Source of the DNA: Gammaproteobacteria bacterium
Lineage (GTDB): Bacteria; Pseudomonadota; Gammaproteobacteria; Competibacterales; Competibacteraceae
DNA: 64,000 nucleotides
NCBI GenBank assembly: GCA_020846135.1
Contig: JADLEK010000034.1
Span: forward strand, 1 to 64,000
Direction of reading: 5' to 3'
In this document: one piece after another, positions 52,400-62,108 of the stretch
How the letters are laid out: each line of letters opens with the position of its first letter
How positions within the stretch are numbered: the first letter of the stretch is position 1
Notes under the pieces: model-generated
Told to the model about the DNA's origin: nothing
The model's input: the letters and a program-made list of their open reading frames with translations, nothing else
Databases searched by the model: none
Program-made: the position numbers and the translations under genes

Positions 52400-53512
52400 T
52401 CACCGCTCCAGCAGCATCCGCAGCATCCGCCGCAATGGCTCCGCAGCGCCCCACAGCAACTGATCGCCGCAGGTGAACGCGGCCAGATACTCCGGTCCCA
52501 TATTCAGCTTCCGCAACCGGCCTACCGGTACGCTCAGAGTTCCGGTCACAGCGGCAGGCGTCAGATCCCGCATGGATAACTCCCGCTCATTGGGCACCAC
52601 TTTCACCCAGTCATTAGCGGTCCCGATGATCTCCACGATCTCATCCAATGGCGCAGCTCGAGTGAGTTTTATGGTCAAGGCCTGACTGTGGCAACGCATC
52701 GCGCCAATCCGGATGCAGAGACCATCAATCGGCAACGGATCGCCGGAACGACCCATGATCTTGTTGGTTTCCGCCTGGCCTTTCCATTCCTCGCGGCTCT
52801 GCCCATTATCGAGTTGCTTGTCGATCCAGGGAATCAGGCTGCCGGCCAGCGGTGCGCCAAAATTCGCGGTCGGAAACTCACTGGAACGAAGGGTTTCCGC
52901 CACCCTCCGGTCAATCTCAAGAATCGCTGAAGCCGGTTCATTCAGCCGATCCGCGACTGCGGCATGAATCATCCCCATTTGCTGAATCAGTTCGCGCATA
53001 TTCTGCGCCCCGGCCCCGGAAGCCGCCTGATAGGTCATGGCGCTCATCCATTCCACCAGACCCTGCGCGAATAAGCCGCCCAATCCCATCAGCATCAGAC
53101 TGACCGTGCAATTACCGCCGATGTAATCCTTCACTCCCTGATCCAGCGCCTTCTCAATCACCGTGCGATTAACCGGATCGAGAATAATCACCGCGTCATC
53201 TTTCATCCGCAGGGTTGAAGCGGCGTCAATCCAGTAGCCTTGCCAACCGGCAGCCCGTAATTGCGGATAAATGGCGCTGGTATAATCGCCGCCCTGACAG
53301 GTGACAATAATGTCTAGGGTTTTTAATTCGGCAATCGAGTGGGCGTCCTTGAGCAGCGCAGTGGTTTTGCCAATGCCTGGCCCTTGACCGCCAATGTTGG
53401 ACGTGGTGAAAAACACCGGCTCATCGATCAGCGCGAAATCATGTTCCGCCTGCATTCGCGCCATCAGCACCGAACCTACCATTCCCCGCCAACCCACCAG
53501 ACCGACTCGCAT
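52400..53512 (-). CDS. asd: Aspartate-semialdehyde dehydrogenase
   Basis: The 370-residue enzyme makes aspartate-semialdehyde for Lys, Met, Thr and diaminopimelate. It is the gammaproteobacterial type: [20 protein letters not shown], then the catalytic Cys135 in [16 protein letters not shown], and late [18 protein letters not shown] with the active His. The Cys position and length match E. coli (Cys135, 367). It follows leuB on the same strand by 60 bases. Confidence 0.97.
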   Translation of the reverse strand: MRVGLVGWRGMVGSVLMARMQAEHDFALIDEPVFFTTSNIGGQGPGIGKTTALLKDAHSIAELKTLDIIVTCQGGDYTSAIYPQLRAAGWQGYWIDAASTLRMKDDAVIILDPVNRTVIEKALDQGVKDYIGGNCTVSLMLMGLGGLFAQGLVEWMSAMTYQAASGAGAQNMRELIQQMGMIHAAVADRLNEPASAILEIDRRVAETLRSSEFPTANFGAPLAGSLIPWIDKQLDNGQSREEWKGQAETNKIMGRSGDPLPIDGLCIRIGAMRCHSQALTIKLTRAAPLDEIVEIIGTANDWVKVVPNERELSMRDLTPAAVTGTLSVPVGRLRKLNMGPEYLAAFTCGDQLLWGAAEPLRRMLRMLLER

Positions 53513-53572
53513 GATTGCACTCCTCGCCTTGCATTAAATCAGCTTGCGTTAAACCAGAATGACTTGAAAATT

Positions 53573-54646
53573 TTACAGCGCCGCAACCACGGCATCGCCC
53601 ATCGCCTGGGTCCCGACCGGCGTCATGCCGGCGGCCATAATATCCAGCGTTCGCAATCCCTGATCCAGCACCTGCCCGACGGCCCGTTCAATCCGTTCAG
53701 CCTGTTGCGGAGCGTTCAGGCTGTAGCGCAACAGCATTGCTGCCGACAAAATCGTCGCCAGCGGATTGGCCATGCCCTTGCCGGCGATGTCGGGCGCGGA
53801 ACCATGAATCGGCTCATACAGACCCTTGCCGTTGGCATCCAGCGACGCCGAAGGCAACATGCCAATGGAGCCGGTCAGCATTGCCGCGCAGTCCGATAGA
53901 ATGTCGCCGAACAGGTTGCCAGTCACGATCACGTCGAACTGCTTGGGGGCGCGGACCAGTTGCATCGCGGCGTTATCCACATACAAATGCGACAACGCCA
54001 CCTCGGGATAGTCCTTCGCCACCCGCTCCACCACCTCCCGCCACAATTCCGACACTTCCAGCGCGTTGGCCTTGTCCACCGAACAGAGCTTGCGCTGGCG
54101 CTTGCGGGCGGCTTCAAACCCGACCCGGGCGATCCGTTCGATCTCCGATTCGCGGTAGATCATGGTGTTAAAGCCTTCCCGTTCGCCGCTGTCCAGGGTG
54201 CGAATCCCGCGAGGCTGACCAAAGTAAACGTCGCCGGTCAGTTCCCGCACGATCAAAATATCCAGCCCGGCGACGATTTCCGGCTTGAGCGTCGAGGCGG
54301 CAGTGAGTTGCGGGTAGAGGATCGCTGGACGAAGATTGGCGAATACCCCTAGATCAGCGCGGATCATCAACAACCCCTGCTCTGCGCGCAACGACCGATC
54401 CAGCGTTTCCCACTTTGGCCCACCAACCGCACCGAGCAGGATCGCATCGGCTTCATGGGCCTGGCGACGGGTCTGATCCGGGTAGGGAACGCCGAACGCA
54501 TCGACCGCACCGCCGCCGAGCAAACCATAATCCAGCGTCACGCCAAGGCCGTGTTCCTGGCGCAGGCACTCCAGCACCTTGGCAGCTTCGGCGATGATTT
54601 CCGGGCCAATGCCGTCACCGGGGAGAATCAGGATTTTGGCGGTCAT
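53573..54646 (-). CDS. leuB: 3-isopropylmalate dehydrogenase
   Basis: The 357-residue enzyme oxidises 3-isopropylmalate in leucine synthesis with NAD. Signature parts are [55 protein letters not shown] and the metal site [20 protein letters not shown]. The motif [18 protein letters not shown] is complete. leuB followed by asd is a known gammaproteobacterial order. leuC and leuD, which often precede, are not found here. Confidence 0.97.
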   Translation of the reverse strand: MTAKILILPGDGIGPEIIAEAAKVLECLRQEHGLGVTLDYGLLGGGAVDAFGVPYPDQTRRQAHEADAILLGAVGGPKWETLDRSLRAEQGLLMIRADLGVFANLRPAILYPQLTAASTLKPEIVAGLDILIVRELTGDVYFGQPRGIRTLDSGEREGFNTMIYRESEIERIARVGFEAARKRQRKLCSVDKANALEVSELWREVVERVAKDYPEVALSHLYVDNAAMQLVRAPKQFDVIVTGNLFGDILSDCAAMLTGSIGMLPSASLDANGKGLYEPIHGSAPDIAGKGMANPLATILSAAMLLRYSLNAPQQAERIERAVGQVLDQGLRTLDIMAAGMTPVGTQAMGDAVVAAL

Positions 54647-54701
54647 CTCAAACGTCCTTCAAAGAATCACTACTTTCCACACCCGCTTTGGACAGCCTGG
54701 C

Positions 54702-55436
54702 TTACCACGGAATCGGTTGGCCATCCCGGAAGAAGCCGCCGGTTGGGCCATCGTCCGGCAAGGTCGCTGCCCAGACGATGCCTGCTGCGCCCTGCTCTAT
54801 CGTCCGCTCCGCGTGAGGACCGCCCATATCGGTGCGCACCCAGCCGGGGCAGACCGAATTGACCAGGATGTTAAAGCCTTGGGTTTCCGCCGCCAGAATG
54901 CGGGTCAGCGCATTCAGCGCAGTCTTGGAAATCCGGTAGGCCGGCGATTTTCCTTCCATCTCGCTCAACTGGCCCATGCCGCTCGACAGATTCACGATCC
55001 GGCCATAATGCTGGTGCTTCATCAGCGGGACCAGTTCCTGCGCCAGCATCAGCGGTCCATACAGATTGGTTTTCAGCGTGGCGGTTAACGTTTCCAGACT
55101 GGCGGTGAAGACGCTGGCGCTTCCGGCTTCCTCGGAACTGTGGCTGTCCAGGAACACCCCGGCATTATTCACCAGAATATCCAGCCGCCCGCAGCGGCTG
55201 TGAATAAACGCCCCGAGTTCAGCCACGCTGGTTTCAGAAGTCACGTCCAGTGGTTGAAACAGCACATCGAGGTCCTCCGCCAGCAATTTCTCCATCGCCA
55301 TCTCGCCCTTGCCGGCATTGCGGCTGGTCATGATCACCCGGATGTCGCGCTTGGCCAGTTGCCGGGCCGTTTCCAGACCCAAACCCCGATTGGCGCCCGT
55401 TATCACCGCTACGGGCTTGACGCTTTTGTCGCTCAT
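54702..55436 (-). CDS. Short-chain dehydrogenase/reductase
   Basis: The 244-residue SDR has the cofactor motif ITGANRGLGLETARQLAKRD, the core LDILVNNAGVFLDS and the catalytic Ser and YxxxK (NLSSGMGQLSEM, PAYRISKTALNALTR). The Arg in the second turn of the cofactor region suggests NADP preference. The close relatives are carbonyl-reductase-like SDRs that act on small carbonyls. The ATG at 55436 follows GGGAGAG. Substrate is unknown. Confidence 0.9.
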   Translation of the reverse strand: MSDKSVKPVAVITGANRGLGLETARQLAKRDIRVIMTSRNAGKGEMAMEKLLAEDLDVLFQPLDVTSETSVAELGAFIHSRCGRLDILVNNAGVFLDSHSSEEAGSASVFTASLETLTATLKTNLYGPLMLAQELVPLMKHQHYGRIVNLSSGMGQLSEMEGKSPAYRISKTALNALTRILAAETQGFNILVNSVCPGWVRTDMGGPHAERTIEQGAAGIVWAATLPDDGPTGGFFRDGQPIPW

Positions 55437-55571
55437 TATCATCTCTCCCTCAGCCGCCCCGGCAATTCACGATGGTGATCGCAAATTGGCGTAGCGTGTT
55501 GTTTTATTCATATCTGCTGTTGCAAATAGTAACCGTCTTTGCGCGATTAAAACAACAAAACCCACATGAAT

Positions 55572-56027
55572 TTATACGGATTCGGCTCTAAACACGCCAT
55601 ATTGGCCCTTAAAAGTCATTGCCGGTTCGCCATCCGCGCGAATCACCACCTCAACGGTCCAGCGGGCCTTGCCACGCTCGCGGTAGCGGTGAATAAATTG
55701 TTCGACAGCCGTCGGTTCCGGCAATACGCATTCCGCCAAAATCCCTTCCCGCACCGGCCGCAGAAATTTCAGGTGGCTGTCGATAATCACGATCTCGGCG
55801 CTTTCGCTATGCTCGCGCAGGGTCAGCGTAGTCATGGTCCAGCCGGTCAATGCGGCAATTGCGGCCATCGATCCACCAAATGCGGTGCCCTTGTCATTGA
55901 CGTTCGGTTCCAACGGCGCGGTCAACGCCAGCCTCGTGACATCGCAGCGTTCGATTTGGGCCTGCATCGCCCGGAATAGCGGGACATGGCGGTTGAGATA
56001 GTCATTGAGTTCCTGTAGGTGCGACAT
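55572..56027 (-). CDS. Hotdog-fold thioesterase (YiiD C-terminal domain type)
   Basis: The 151-residue protein resembles the thioesterase domain at the C-terminus of E. coli YiiD: LNRHVPLFRAMQAQIERCDV, then NVNDKGTAFGGSMAAIAALT and a late AMTFKGQYGVF. The NDKGTAFGGS stretch marks the helix of the hotdog fold. It probably acts on acyl-CoA or acyl carrier protein. It stands alone, divergent from the nitroreductase gene. Confidence 0.85.
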   Translation of the reverse strand: MSHLQELNDYLNRHVPLFRAMQAQIERCDVTRLALTAPLEPNVNDKGTAFGGSMAAIAALTGWTMTTLTLREHSESAEIVIIDSHLKFLRPVREGILAECVLPEPTAVEQFIHRYRERGKARWTVEVVIRADGEPAMTFKGQYGVFRAESV

Positions 56028-56153
56028 GAGAGCGGCTCCGGTTGGTTTGGAATGGCGAAAATGCTGGAATCAGAAAATTGACCGGCATTTTCGCTTTTTT
56101 CGCGCCGCCGTGGTCTACAAAACCGCCTTTAACCTGAATCTCTGGAGACGCTC

Positions 56154-56759
56154 ATGCAGGAAAACCACGCTGTTACTCAAGTCGCCATTGCCGATCTCAT
56201 CGCCCGCCGCTGGAGTCCGCGCGCCATTGATCCGGATCAGCCGGTCAGTCGCGAGCATCTGTTGGCCTTGCTGGAAGCGGCCCGCTGGGCACCGTCCTGT
56301 TTCGGCGATCAGCCGTGGCGCTATCTGGTCTGGGATCGGTTCCGCGATCCAGCGGGCTGGCAGCAGGCGTTTGAATGCCTCGCCGAGGGCAATCAGGCCT
56401 GGGTCAAAAACGCCCCGATCCTGGCGCTAGCGGTGGCTGCGCCGAATTTCGGCCACAACGGTCAGCCGAACCGTTGGGCGCAGTACGATACCGGGGCCGC
56501 CAGTGAGAATCTGTGTCTGCAAGCGATGGCGCTGGGGCTGGTCGCGCATCAGATGGGCGGCTTTGATCCGGAAGCGGCCAAGACTCGCTTTAACATCCCC
56601 GCCGATCATGCCGGGATGGCGATGATCGCGATTGGACATCCGGGTCCGGTCGAGCTGTTGCCGGCGGCGCTGGCCGAGAAGGAACTGGCTCCGCGCCGCC
56701 GCAAGCCGCTGGAGCAGTGGGCGTTTGAGGGCCATTGGGGCCAAAGCGTCCAAGGCTGA
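56154..56759 (+). CDS. Nitroreductase-family flavoprotein
   Basis: The 201-residue FMN protein has IARRWSPRAIDPDQPVSREH, the conserved EAARWAPSCFGDQPWRYLVW and a late DTGAASENLCLQAMALGLVA. It could reduce nitro, quinone or enone compounds. The ATG at 56154 comes shortly after CTGGAGAC. It lies 12 bases before the MotA-like gene, so it may be co-transcribed with that pair. Confidence 0.9.
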   Translation: MQENHAVTQVAIADLIARRWSPRAIDPDQPVSREHLLALLEAARWAPSCFGDQPWRYLVWDRFRDPAGWQQAFECLAEGNQAWVKNAPILALAVAAPNFGHNGQPNRWAQYDTGAASENLCLQAMALGLVAHQMGGFDPEAAKTRFNIPADHAGMAMIAIGHPGPVELLPAALAEKELAPRRRKPLEQWAFEGHWGQSVQG

Positions 56760-56771
56760 TCGGCGCATCCC

Positions 56772-57851
56772 ATGCCTTTAACCGTCTCCGAACGGCGCTC
56801 GCAGCGGGGTGCCGGGCGTTATCTCTTCAACTCCCTGCTGTTTCTGGCGGCGTTGACCGCGCTGGGCGCCTTTTTCCAGCAGCCGTTGACCGCCGCGTTT
56901 TTAACCAATCCCTATCTGAACGGGACCATCGCCGCCACGTTCCTGTTTGGGGTGGCTTATACCCTCACGGCGCTGACCGATGCGTTGCGCGATGTTCGGG
57001 CCGGCGACCGGGCCGCCGAGGTCGCGTTAAAAGCCCGTCGTCATGAAATCCCGCTCAAACAGGCCGATGAATTGCTGCTCGGCCCGCACTGGCGCGGAGT
57101 CGGCGATTTCATGCAGAAGATTCACCGGGTGATCAGCCACGGCGATGCGGCTGCCACCTTGCCTTATCTGCTCGATTCGCTGGCGACCCAGGGCGATGAC
57201 CGGCGGGCGCTGGTCCGCTATCTGACCGGGGCGCTGGTGCTGCTGGGGTTGATCGGCACTTTTTACGGCCTGTTGCTGACCATTGCCGGGGTGCGTGAGG
57301 TGATCAGCGGACTGGCTACTGACAAGGCCGCCGATACCATGACCCTGATCGCTCATTTCAAGGATCGGCTGGCCGCCCCGCTGGGCGGGATGGGGACCTC
57401 GTTTTCCGCTTCACTGTTCGGCCTGCTGGCGGCGCTGGCGCTGGGCTTTCTAGAGCTGCAACTGCTCCGCGCCCAGAACCATCATCACACCCAACTGGAG
57501 GCGCTGGTGGTCAGCGATCTGGCGCCCCTGTGGCAGCCGGTGGTTACGATCACCGCCCAGACCGAGACCATTTCACCCCGGCATCTGGCGGCGTTGTTGC
57601 AAGCAACCACTGACCGGCTGGAGCGGGTGGCGGCGACGACTGAATATCTAGCGAATCGCGGCGAGGGCATTACCCGGGTCGCGGAACAGGTGGCGAATCT
57701 GGGCCAGCAGATCGAGTCGTTGCGCGGGACCTTGCAGAACATCGAGAACGACCGCACCGCAGATTTGCGTCACGAACTGCGGGCCATTGCCCGCTTGTTG
57801 GCGCAGCAGTCCGGGCAAGCACTGGATGTCGATCATGCTCCGCCGCCGTGA
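56772..57851 (+). CDS. MotA/TolQ-like inner-membrane motor protein
   Basis: The 359-residue protein has two early membrane segments (LFNSLLFLAALTALGAFF and TIAATFLFGVAYTLTAL). A later MotA/TolQ/ExbB-type pair follows: LTGALVLLGLIGTFYGLLLT and LGGMGTSFSASLFGLLAALA. This is the proton-channel signature. The C-terminal tail is a long coiled coil (RHLAALLQATTDRLERVAAT, QVANLGQQIESLRGTLQNIE), which MotA and ExbB lack. Its partner at 57835 has a MotB-like plug and peptidoglycan-binding domain. No flagellar or Tol gene is close. It is probably the pentameric half of an ion-driven motor of unknown use. Confidence 0.88.
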   Translation: MPLTVSERRSQRGAGRYLFNSLLFLAALTALGAFFQQPLTAAFLTNPYLNGTIAATFLFGVAYTLTALTDALRDVRAGDRAAEVALKARRHEIPLKQADELLLGPHWRGVGDFMQKIHRVISHGDAAATLPYLLDSLATQGDDRRALVRYLTGALVLLGLIGTFYGLLLTIAGVREVISGLATDKAADTMTLIAHFKDRLAAPLGGMGTSFSASLFGLLAALALGFLELQLLRAQNHHHTQLEALVVSDLAPLWQPVVTITAQTETISPRHLAALLQATTDRLERVAATTEYLANRGEGITRVAEQVANLGQQIESLRGTLQNIENDRTADLRHELRAIARLLAQQSGQALDVDHAPPP

Positions 57852-58833
57852 GTCGCTCAGTGAAGTCAATCTCTGGCCGGCGTTCACCGACGCCCTGAGC
57901 GGGCTGGTGATGGTGTTGATCTTTCTAATCACGGTATTCGTGATCACCGAGGTGCTGATTGGCCGCGAGATCATGGGCAAGGACACCGCGATTGGTCAGT
58001 TGCAGCGGATCGTCGAGCATCTGGAAGGGCTGGCCGGCGATGCCGAGAAAGAGGCGGCGCGGTTGCGCGGGCGGGCGCAAAATCTGGAAAGCACGGTCAG
58101 CGAACGGGATCAGTTACTGGCCCAATTGCGGAATCAACTGGCCGGGCTAAGCGCCGACAAGAGCAAGGCCGAGCAGAGTTTGGGCAGTGTCCAGGAGCAG
58201 GCGGCGTTGCTGAGTATCCGGGCTGAGCGGCTGGCAGCAGAGCTGGAGCGGCTCAATCGGGCGCTGGCGGCCAATCAGCAGGATTTGGCCCAGCGCGATG
58301 CGGTGATTATTGAGCAGAAGGGCCGGATCGAGGCGCTCGATAGTGCATTGAAGAAAAAGCTGCTAGAGCGGGTCGAGGAGCTGGAGAAATACGCCAGCGA
58401 TTTCTTTGGCCGGTTGCGGGAAGTGTTCGCCGACAATCCCGACATCAAGGTGGTCGGCGACCGCTTTGTGTTCCAGTCTGAAGTACTGTTTGCCTCCGGC
58501 GAGGCCACGCTGTCCCCATCCGGGCGCGGCGATCTGGACAAGTTCGCGGCGGTGTACCGGCAACTGGCGGCGCGGTTGCCAGCGGATTTGCCGGTCATTA
58601 TCGAGGTGCAGGGTCACACCGACCGGGTGCCGGTGCGCGGACGGTTTCCGTCCAATTGGGAACTGTCCACGGCGCGGGCGCAGGATGTGGTGAATTATCT
58701 GATTCAACAAGGCGTCCCGCCGGAACGACTGGCGCCAGTCGGGATGGGCGAATATCACCCGCTGGACCCGGGGGACAACCCGGAGTCGTATCGGCGTAAC
58801 CGCCGGATTGAGTTAAAAATCACCAGTCGCTAA
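57835..58833 (+). CDS. MotB/OmpA-like peptidoglycan-binding motor protein
   Basis: The 332-residue protein opens with a short cytosolic stretch and one membrane segment containing an Asp (PAFTDALSGLVMVLIFLITV), placed as in MotB. A long periplasmic coiled coil follows (about 45-195), and then an OmpA-like domain (VFQSEVLFASGEATLSPSGR, EVQGHTDRVPVRG and NRRIELKI). Such domains grip peptidoglycan. The coil is far longer than in MotB, so the motor may reach further through the periplasm. The gene overlaps the MotA-like gene by 17 bases, so the two are translated together. Confidence 0.9.
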   Translation: MLRRRESLSEVNLWPAFTDALSGLVMVLIFLITVFVITEVLIGREIMGKDTAIGQLQRIVEHLEGLAGDAEKEAARLRGRAQNLESTVSERDQLLAQLRNQLAGLSADKSKAEQSLGSVQEQAALLSIRAERLAAELERLNRALAANQQDLAQRDAVIIEQKGRIEALDSALKKKLLERVEELEKYASDFFGRLREVFADNPDIKVVGDRFVFQSEVLFASGEATLSPSGRGDLDKFAAVYRQLAARLPADLPVIIEVQGHTDRVPVRGRFPSNWELSTARAQDVVNYLIQQGVPPERLAPVGMGEYHPLDPGDNPESYRRNRRIELKITSR

Positions 58834-58894
58834 GGCAGCGGGTCGATTGTGCTAGACTTTTTGGGTCTTTTATCCCAACTCGCGAGTGCGCCCC

Positions 58895-59395
58895 ATGGAA
58901 TTTAAAACGACTGATTTGTGCGATGAGCATTTTGATCTGTGCAACCAGTTTTCGGACCGGTTGCAGATTGCCGAACCGCTGTTTAACGATTATGGCGGCG
59001 AGATCATGTTCTCCGGTCCCATCGTGACGCTCAAGGTGTTTGAGGACAACACTCTAGTGCGTAAGGTGCTGGAAGAGCCGGGGGAAGGCCGGGTGCTGGT
59101 GGTGGATGGCGGCGGTTCAACCCGTTGCGCCCTGCTGGGCGATCAACTCGGCGAATTGGCCGAAGATAATAATTGGGCCGGGGTGATCGTGAATGGCTGT
59201 ATCCGTGACTCCGCTGCGATCAGCGAGCTGAGTATTGGCGTTAAAGCCTTGGCGACTCATCCGCTCAAGAGCGTCAAGCGCAATAGCGGCGAGCGCGATA
59301 TTCCGGTGTGCTTTGCCGGGATTACGTTCAGGCCGGGTTATTATCTCTATGCGGATGACGATGGCATGATCGTGTCGGAACGGCCGTTGATTTAA
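58895..59395 (+). CDS. rraA: Regulator of RNase E activity A
   Basis: The 166-residue protein forms a ring that binds and inhibits RNase E. Typical parts are [20 protein letters not shown], the [19 protein letters not shown] block and the [20 protein letters not shown] turn. Late [15 protein letters not shown] and [16 protein letters not shown] are also conserved. The ATG at 58895 is preferred to a GTG at 58886. Its own terminator follows at 59421. Confidence 0.94.
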   Translation: MEFKTTDLCDEHFDLCNQFSDRLQIAEPLFNDYGGEIMFSGPIVTLKVFEDNTLVRKVLEEPGEGRVLVVDGGGSTRCALLGDQLGELAEDNNWAGVIVNGCIRDSAAISELSIGVKALATHPLKSVKRNSGERDIPVCFAGITFRPGYYLYADDDGMIVSERPLI

Positions 59396-59420
59396 TGGCA
59401 ACAGCATGATTGATTCATGG

Positions 59421-59447
59421 GGGAGGCCCGTCGGTCTTCCCTTTTTT
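59421..59447 (+). terminator. Intrinsic terminator of rraA
   Basis: GGGAGG at 59421-59426 pairs with CTTCCC at 59436-59441 (one G-T pair) and a run of six Ts follows directly. It lies 26 bases after the rraA stop codon. Confidence 0.75.
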
Positions 59448-59502
59448 ATTGATTATTTACCAGTTAGTTATTTACGCGACTCACCAGAATTTCCCTAATA
59501 CC

Positions 59503-60354
59503 TCAATCCTTTTTACGCCGGCTCATAAACAGCAACCGTTCAAACAGATGCACATCCTGCTCATTTTTCAGCAATGCCCCGTACAGCGGCGGAATCGACT
59601 TGCGCTGGTCGCCGCGCAAGGCTTCGGGCGGGATGTCTTCGGCCACGAGCAGCTTGATCCAGTCCAAGAGTTCCGAAGTCGATGGGCGCTTTTTCAAGCC
59701 CGGCACCTCGCGAATCTCGAAAAACGCCTCGAGCGCCTCGCTCAGTAGCCGCTTCTTCAAATCCGGGTAATGCACCCGCACGATCTGCTCCATGGTTTCC
59801 TTGTCCGGGAAGCGGATGTAATGGAAGAAGCAGCGGCGCAGAAAGGCGTCCGGCAACTCCTTCTCATTATTACTGGTAATAATAATGATCGGGCGCTGGT
59901 TAGCCTTGATGACCTGCCGAGTTTCGTAGACGTAAAACTCCATCCGATCCAGTTCCAGCAGCAGATCATTGGGAAACTCAATGTCGGCCTTATCGATCTC
60001 GTCGATCAGCAGGACCGGTTGAGTCTCGCTGGCGAAGGCTTCCCACAGCTTGCCCCGGACGATGTAGTTGCTGATGTCATTCACGCGCGCCTCGCCCAGT
60101 TGCGAGTCGCGCAGTCGGGAAACAGCGTCGTATTCGTACAAACCCTGCTGCGCCTTGATCGTGGATTTGATGTGCCACTGAATCAAAGGCCGTTGCAGGG
60201 CGCAGGCGACTTCTTCGGCCAGTTGGGTCTTGCCGGTGCCTGGTTCGCCCTTGACCAGCAAGGGCCGACCCAAGGTCACAGCGGCGTTGACCGCCATCAT
60301 CAGATCGTCAGTGACGACGTAACGATCCGTCCCATGAAAACGTGACTCGGACAT
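59503..60354 (-). CDS. MoxR-family AAA+ ATPase
   Basis: The 283-residue protein has the MoxR Walker A (LLVKGEPGTGKTQLAEEVA), Walker B (PVLLIDEIDKADIEFPNDLL), sensor 1 (IIIITSNNEKELPDAFLRRC) and arginine finger region. MoxR ATPases help assemble or load metals into partner proteins and usually work with a vWA protein encoded next door. No such partner is adjacent here; the vWA protein at 35 kb belongs to another operon. It is convergent with rraA. Confidence 0.9.
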   Translation of the reverse strand: MSESRFHGTDRYVVTDDLMMAVNAAVTLGRPLLVKGEPGTGKTQLAEEVACALQRPLIQWHIKSTIKAQQGLYEYDAVSRLRDSQLGEARVNDISNYIVRGKLWEAFASETQPVLLIDEIDKADIEFPNDLLLELDRMEFYVYETRQVIKANQRPIIIITSNNEKELPDAFLRRCFFHYIRFPDKETMEQIVRVHYPDLKKRLLSEALEAFFEIREVPGLKKRPSTSELLDWIKLLVAEDIPPEALRGDQRKSIPPLYGALLKNEQDVHLFERLLFMSRRKKD

Positions 60355-60568
60355 GCATTTTCTCCTTTCAGGCCGGCGGCGATCCGGGTTTTATTCCTGG
60401 ATAGTATAAAAAAATATCCTATTATTCTTTTACTTGTTTATTCTGCGCCTGCTATGTTTAACGCAGTATGCACTGACAAGTTTAACAGGCCAGCCCGGCG
60501 TTGCCCCATTCCGGCCCGCCGGAATTGACGAATTTTTTGACCGGGCAGTTCCGGTTGGAGCAAATCCC

Positions 60569-61486
60569 ATGAAAGCGCACAACATTCTGGAAACGATCGG
60601 CAATACGCCGCACGTCCGCATCAACCGGCTGTTTGCTGACCACAAGGTTGAAGTCTGGATGAAGCTGGAGCGGGCCAACCCCGGCGGCAGCATCAAGGAC
60701 CGGATCGGGCTGGCCATGATCGAAGACGCCGAGCAGCGCGGCCTGCTTAAACCGGATACGCTGATTGTCGAACCGACTTCCGGCAATACCGGAATTGGTC
60801 TGGCGATGGTGGCGGCTACCAAGGGTTACCGGCTGATCCTGACCATGCCGGAATCGATGTCCCTTGAGCGACGCCGCTATCTGGCGGCGCTGGGCGCGGA
60901 GTTGGTGCTGACGCCCAAGGAAAAGGGAATGCCGGGCGCCATTGAGAAGGCTCAGGAACTGGTGCGGAATACGCCCAATGCCTGGATGCCGCAGCAGTTC
61001 GAGAACCCGGCCAACGTCGAGATTCACCGTAAAACCACCGCTCGCGAGATTCTGAGCGACTTTGCTGATGGGCTGGATTATTTAATCACCGGCGTGGGCA
61101 CCGGTGGCCATATCACCGGTTGCGCCGAGGTGCTGAAGGCGCATTTTCCAAAACTGCATGTGTTTGCCGTGGAACCCGCCGCCTCGCCGGTGCTGAGCGG
61201 CGGCGCGCGTGGCCCACACCCGATTCAGGGCATCGGCGCCGGCTTTGTGCCCGCGGTGCTGAATACCGAGATCCTCGACGGCGTTATCCAGGTGAGCCAG
61301 GAAGATGCGTTCAAATTCGCGGCGCGGTGCGTCAAGGAAGAAGGGATTTTTATCGGGATTTCCTCCGGTGCATCGCTGGCGGCGGTCGCCCAGAAACTGC
61401 CGGAAATTCCCCATGGCAGCCGCATCCTAACCTTCTGCTACGACACCGGCGAGCGCTATCTATCAGTGGCTGGGTTGTTTGAGTGA
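60569..61486 (+). CDS. cysK: O-acetylserine sulfhydrylase (cysteine synthase A)
   Basis: The 305-residue PLP enzyme makes cysteine from O-acetylserine and sulfide. The PLP Lys is residue 43 in [11 protein letters not shown]. The substrate loop is [14 protein letters not shown], and the phosphate-binding [11 protein letters not shown] and late SSGASLAA are complete. The ATG at 60569 follows TTGGAG; the frame reads 45 codons further upstream, without support. The region 60355-60568 is AT-rich near 60400-60440 and may hold promoters for both divergent genes, though no clear box pair was found. Confidence 0.93.
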   Translation: MKAHNILETIGNTPHVRINRLFADHKVEVWMKLERANPGGSIKDRIGLAMIEDAEQRGLLKPDTLIVEPTSGNTGIGLAMVAATKGYRLILTMPESMSLERRRYLAALGAELVLTPKEKGMPGAIEKAQELVRNTPNAWMPQQFENPANVEIHRKTTAREILSDFADGLDYLITGVGTGGHITGCAEVLKAHFPKLHVFAVEPAASPVLSGGARGPHPIQGIGAGFVPAVLNTEILDGVIQVSQEDAFKFAARCVKEEGIFIGISSGASLAAVAQKLPEIPHGSRILTFCYDTGERYLSVAGLFE

Positions 61487-61495
61487 GGAAGGCTC

Positions 61496-61531
61496 AGGCG
61501 ATTTCCTGAAATACTTATCCGGAAATCGCCT
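61496..61531. terminator. Hairpin between convergent genes
   Basis: AGGCGATTTCC at 61496-61506 pairs perfectly with 61521-61531 (14-base loop). It lies between cysK and the stop of the converging oxidoreductase gene and overlaps that stop. Without a T-tract on either side it may protect transcript ends instead of ending transcription alone. Confidence 0.45.
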
Positions 61532-62108
61532 AAAAACCGGACGCCAGTTCCCGAACTTCATCCAGCATAGCCCGCCGCTCCGCCGGTGAAACGGTCGTGA
61601 CCTCGTAAAACGCCCGATGAATCACTTGGTGGACGCCACAAGCGCTGAGAACACCCTCGCTCATCGGGCGGACCAGCAGTTCATGCCAATTCTGCTGCTG
61701 ATAGGTAGCCTCGTCACCGCCCAAGGTGTTTAGAACCAACGCCCGTTCGTGAGTCAGTAACCCTTTCATCCCGTCAGAGCCAAACTCAAAAGCGAATTTA
61801 CGGGTGAACACTCGATCAATCCAGCCTTTCAGGATCGCCGGCGGCCCGAACCACCAGATCGGATAGATGAACGCCAGGCCCTGCGCCCAAAGTACCGCTT
61901 CCTGTTCGCGCCGGGTGTCTTCAGAAGGCTCACCGCGCCAGTTACGGTTCAAATCGTCGTTATCCAGGACCGCCCGGAATCGCATCCGGTACAAATCATG
62001 GGTTTGCGTCAAGTGACCCCGTTCGCGCAGGGCGGCGTCCAGCGTTTGCAGAATGGCCTGGTTAAAACTGCGGAGATTGGGGTGAGCGTAGACGATCAGA
62101 ATATTCAT
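61530..62108 (-). CDS. Flavodoxin-fold NAD(P)H:quinone oxidoreductase (KefF/MdaB-like)
   Basis: The 192-residue protein has the flavodoxin-like NAD(P)H quinone reductase pattern: ILIVYAHPNLRSFNQAILQT, then LAFIYPIWWFGPPAILKGWI with DRVFTRKFAFEFG, and a late LVLNTLGG. Such enzymes reduce quinones by two electrons, or regulate K+ efflux as KefF. The start overlaps the FAH-family gene by four bases, so they are translated together. No kefC is present. Confidence 0.9.
   Translation of the reverse strand: MNILIVYAHPNLRSFNQAILQTLDAALRERGHLTQTHDLYRMRFRAVLDNDDLNRNWRGEPSEDTRREQEAVLWAQGLAFIYPIWWFGPPAILKGWIDRVFTRKFAFEFGSDGMKGLLTHERALVLNTLGGDEATYQQQNWHELLVRPMSEGVLSACGVHQVIHRAFYEVTTVSPAERRAMLDEVRELASGF

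Noticed and set aside
56772-58833. Zorya defence system (ZorA/ZorB)
   Set aside because: The MotA/MotB-like pair is compatible, but no ZorC, ZorD or ZorE gene follows; the next genes are rraA and a MoxR ATPase.
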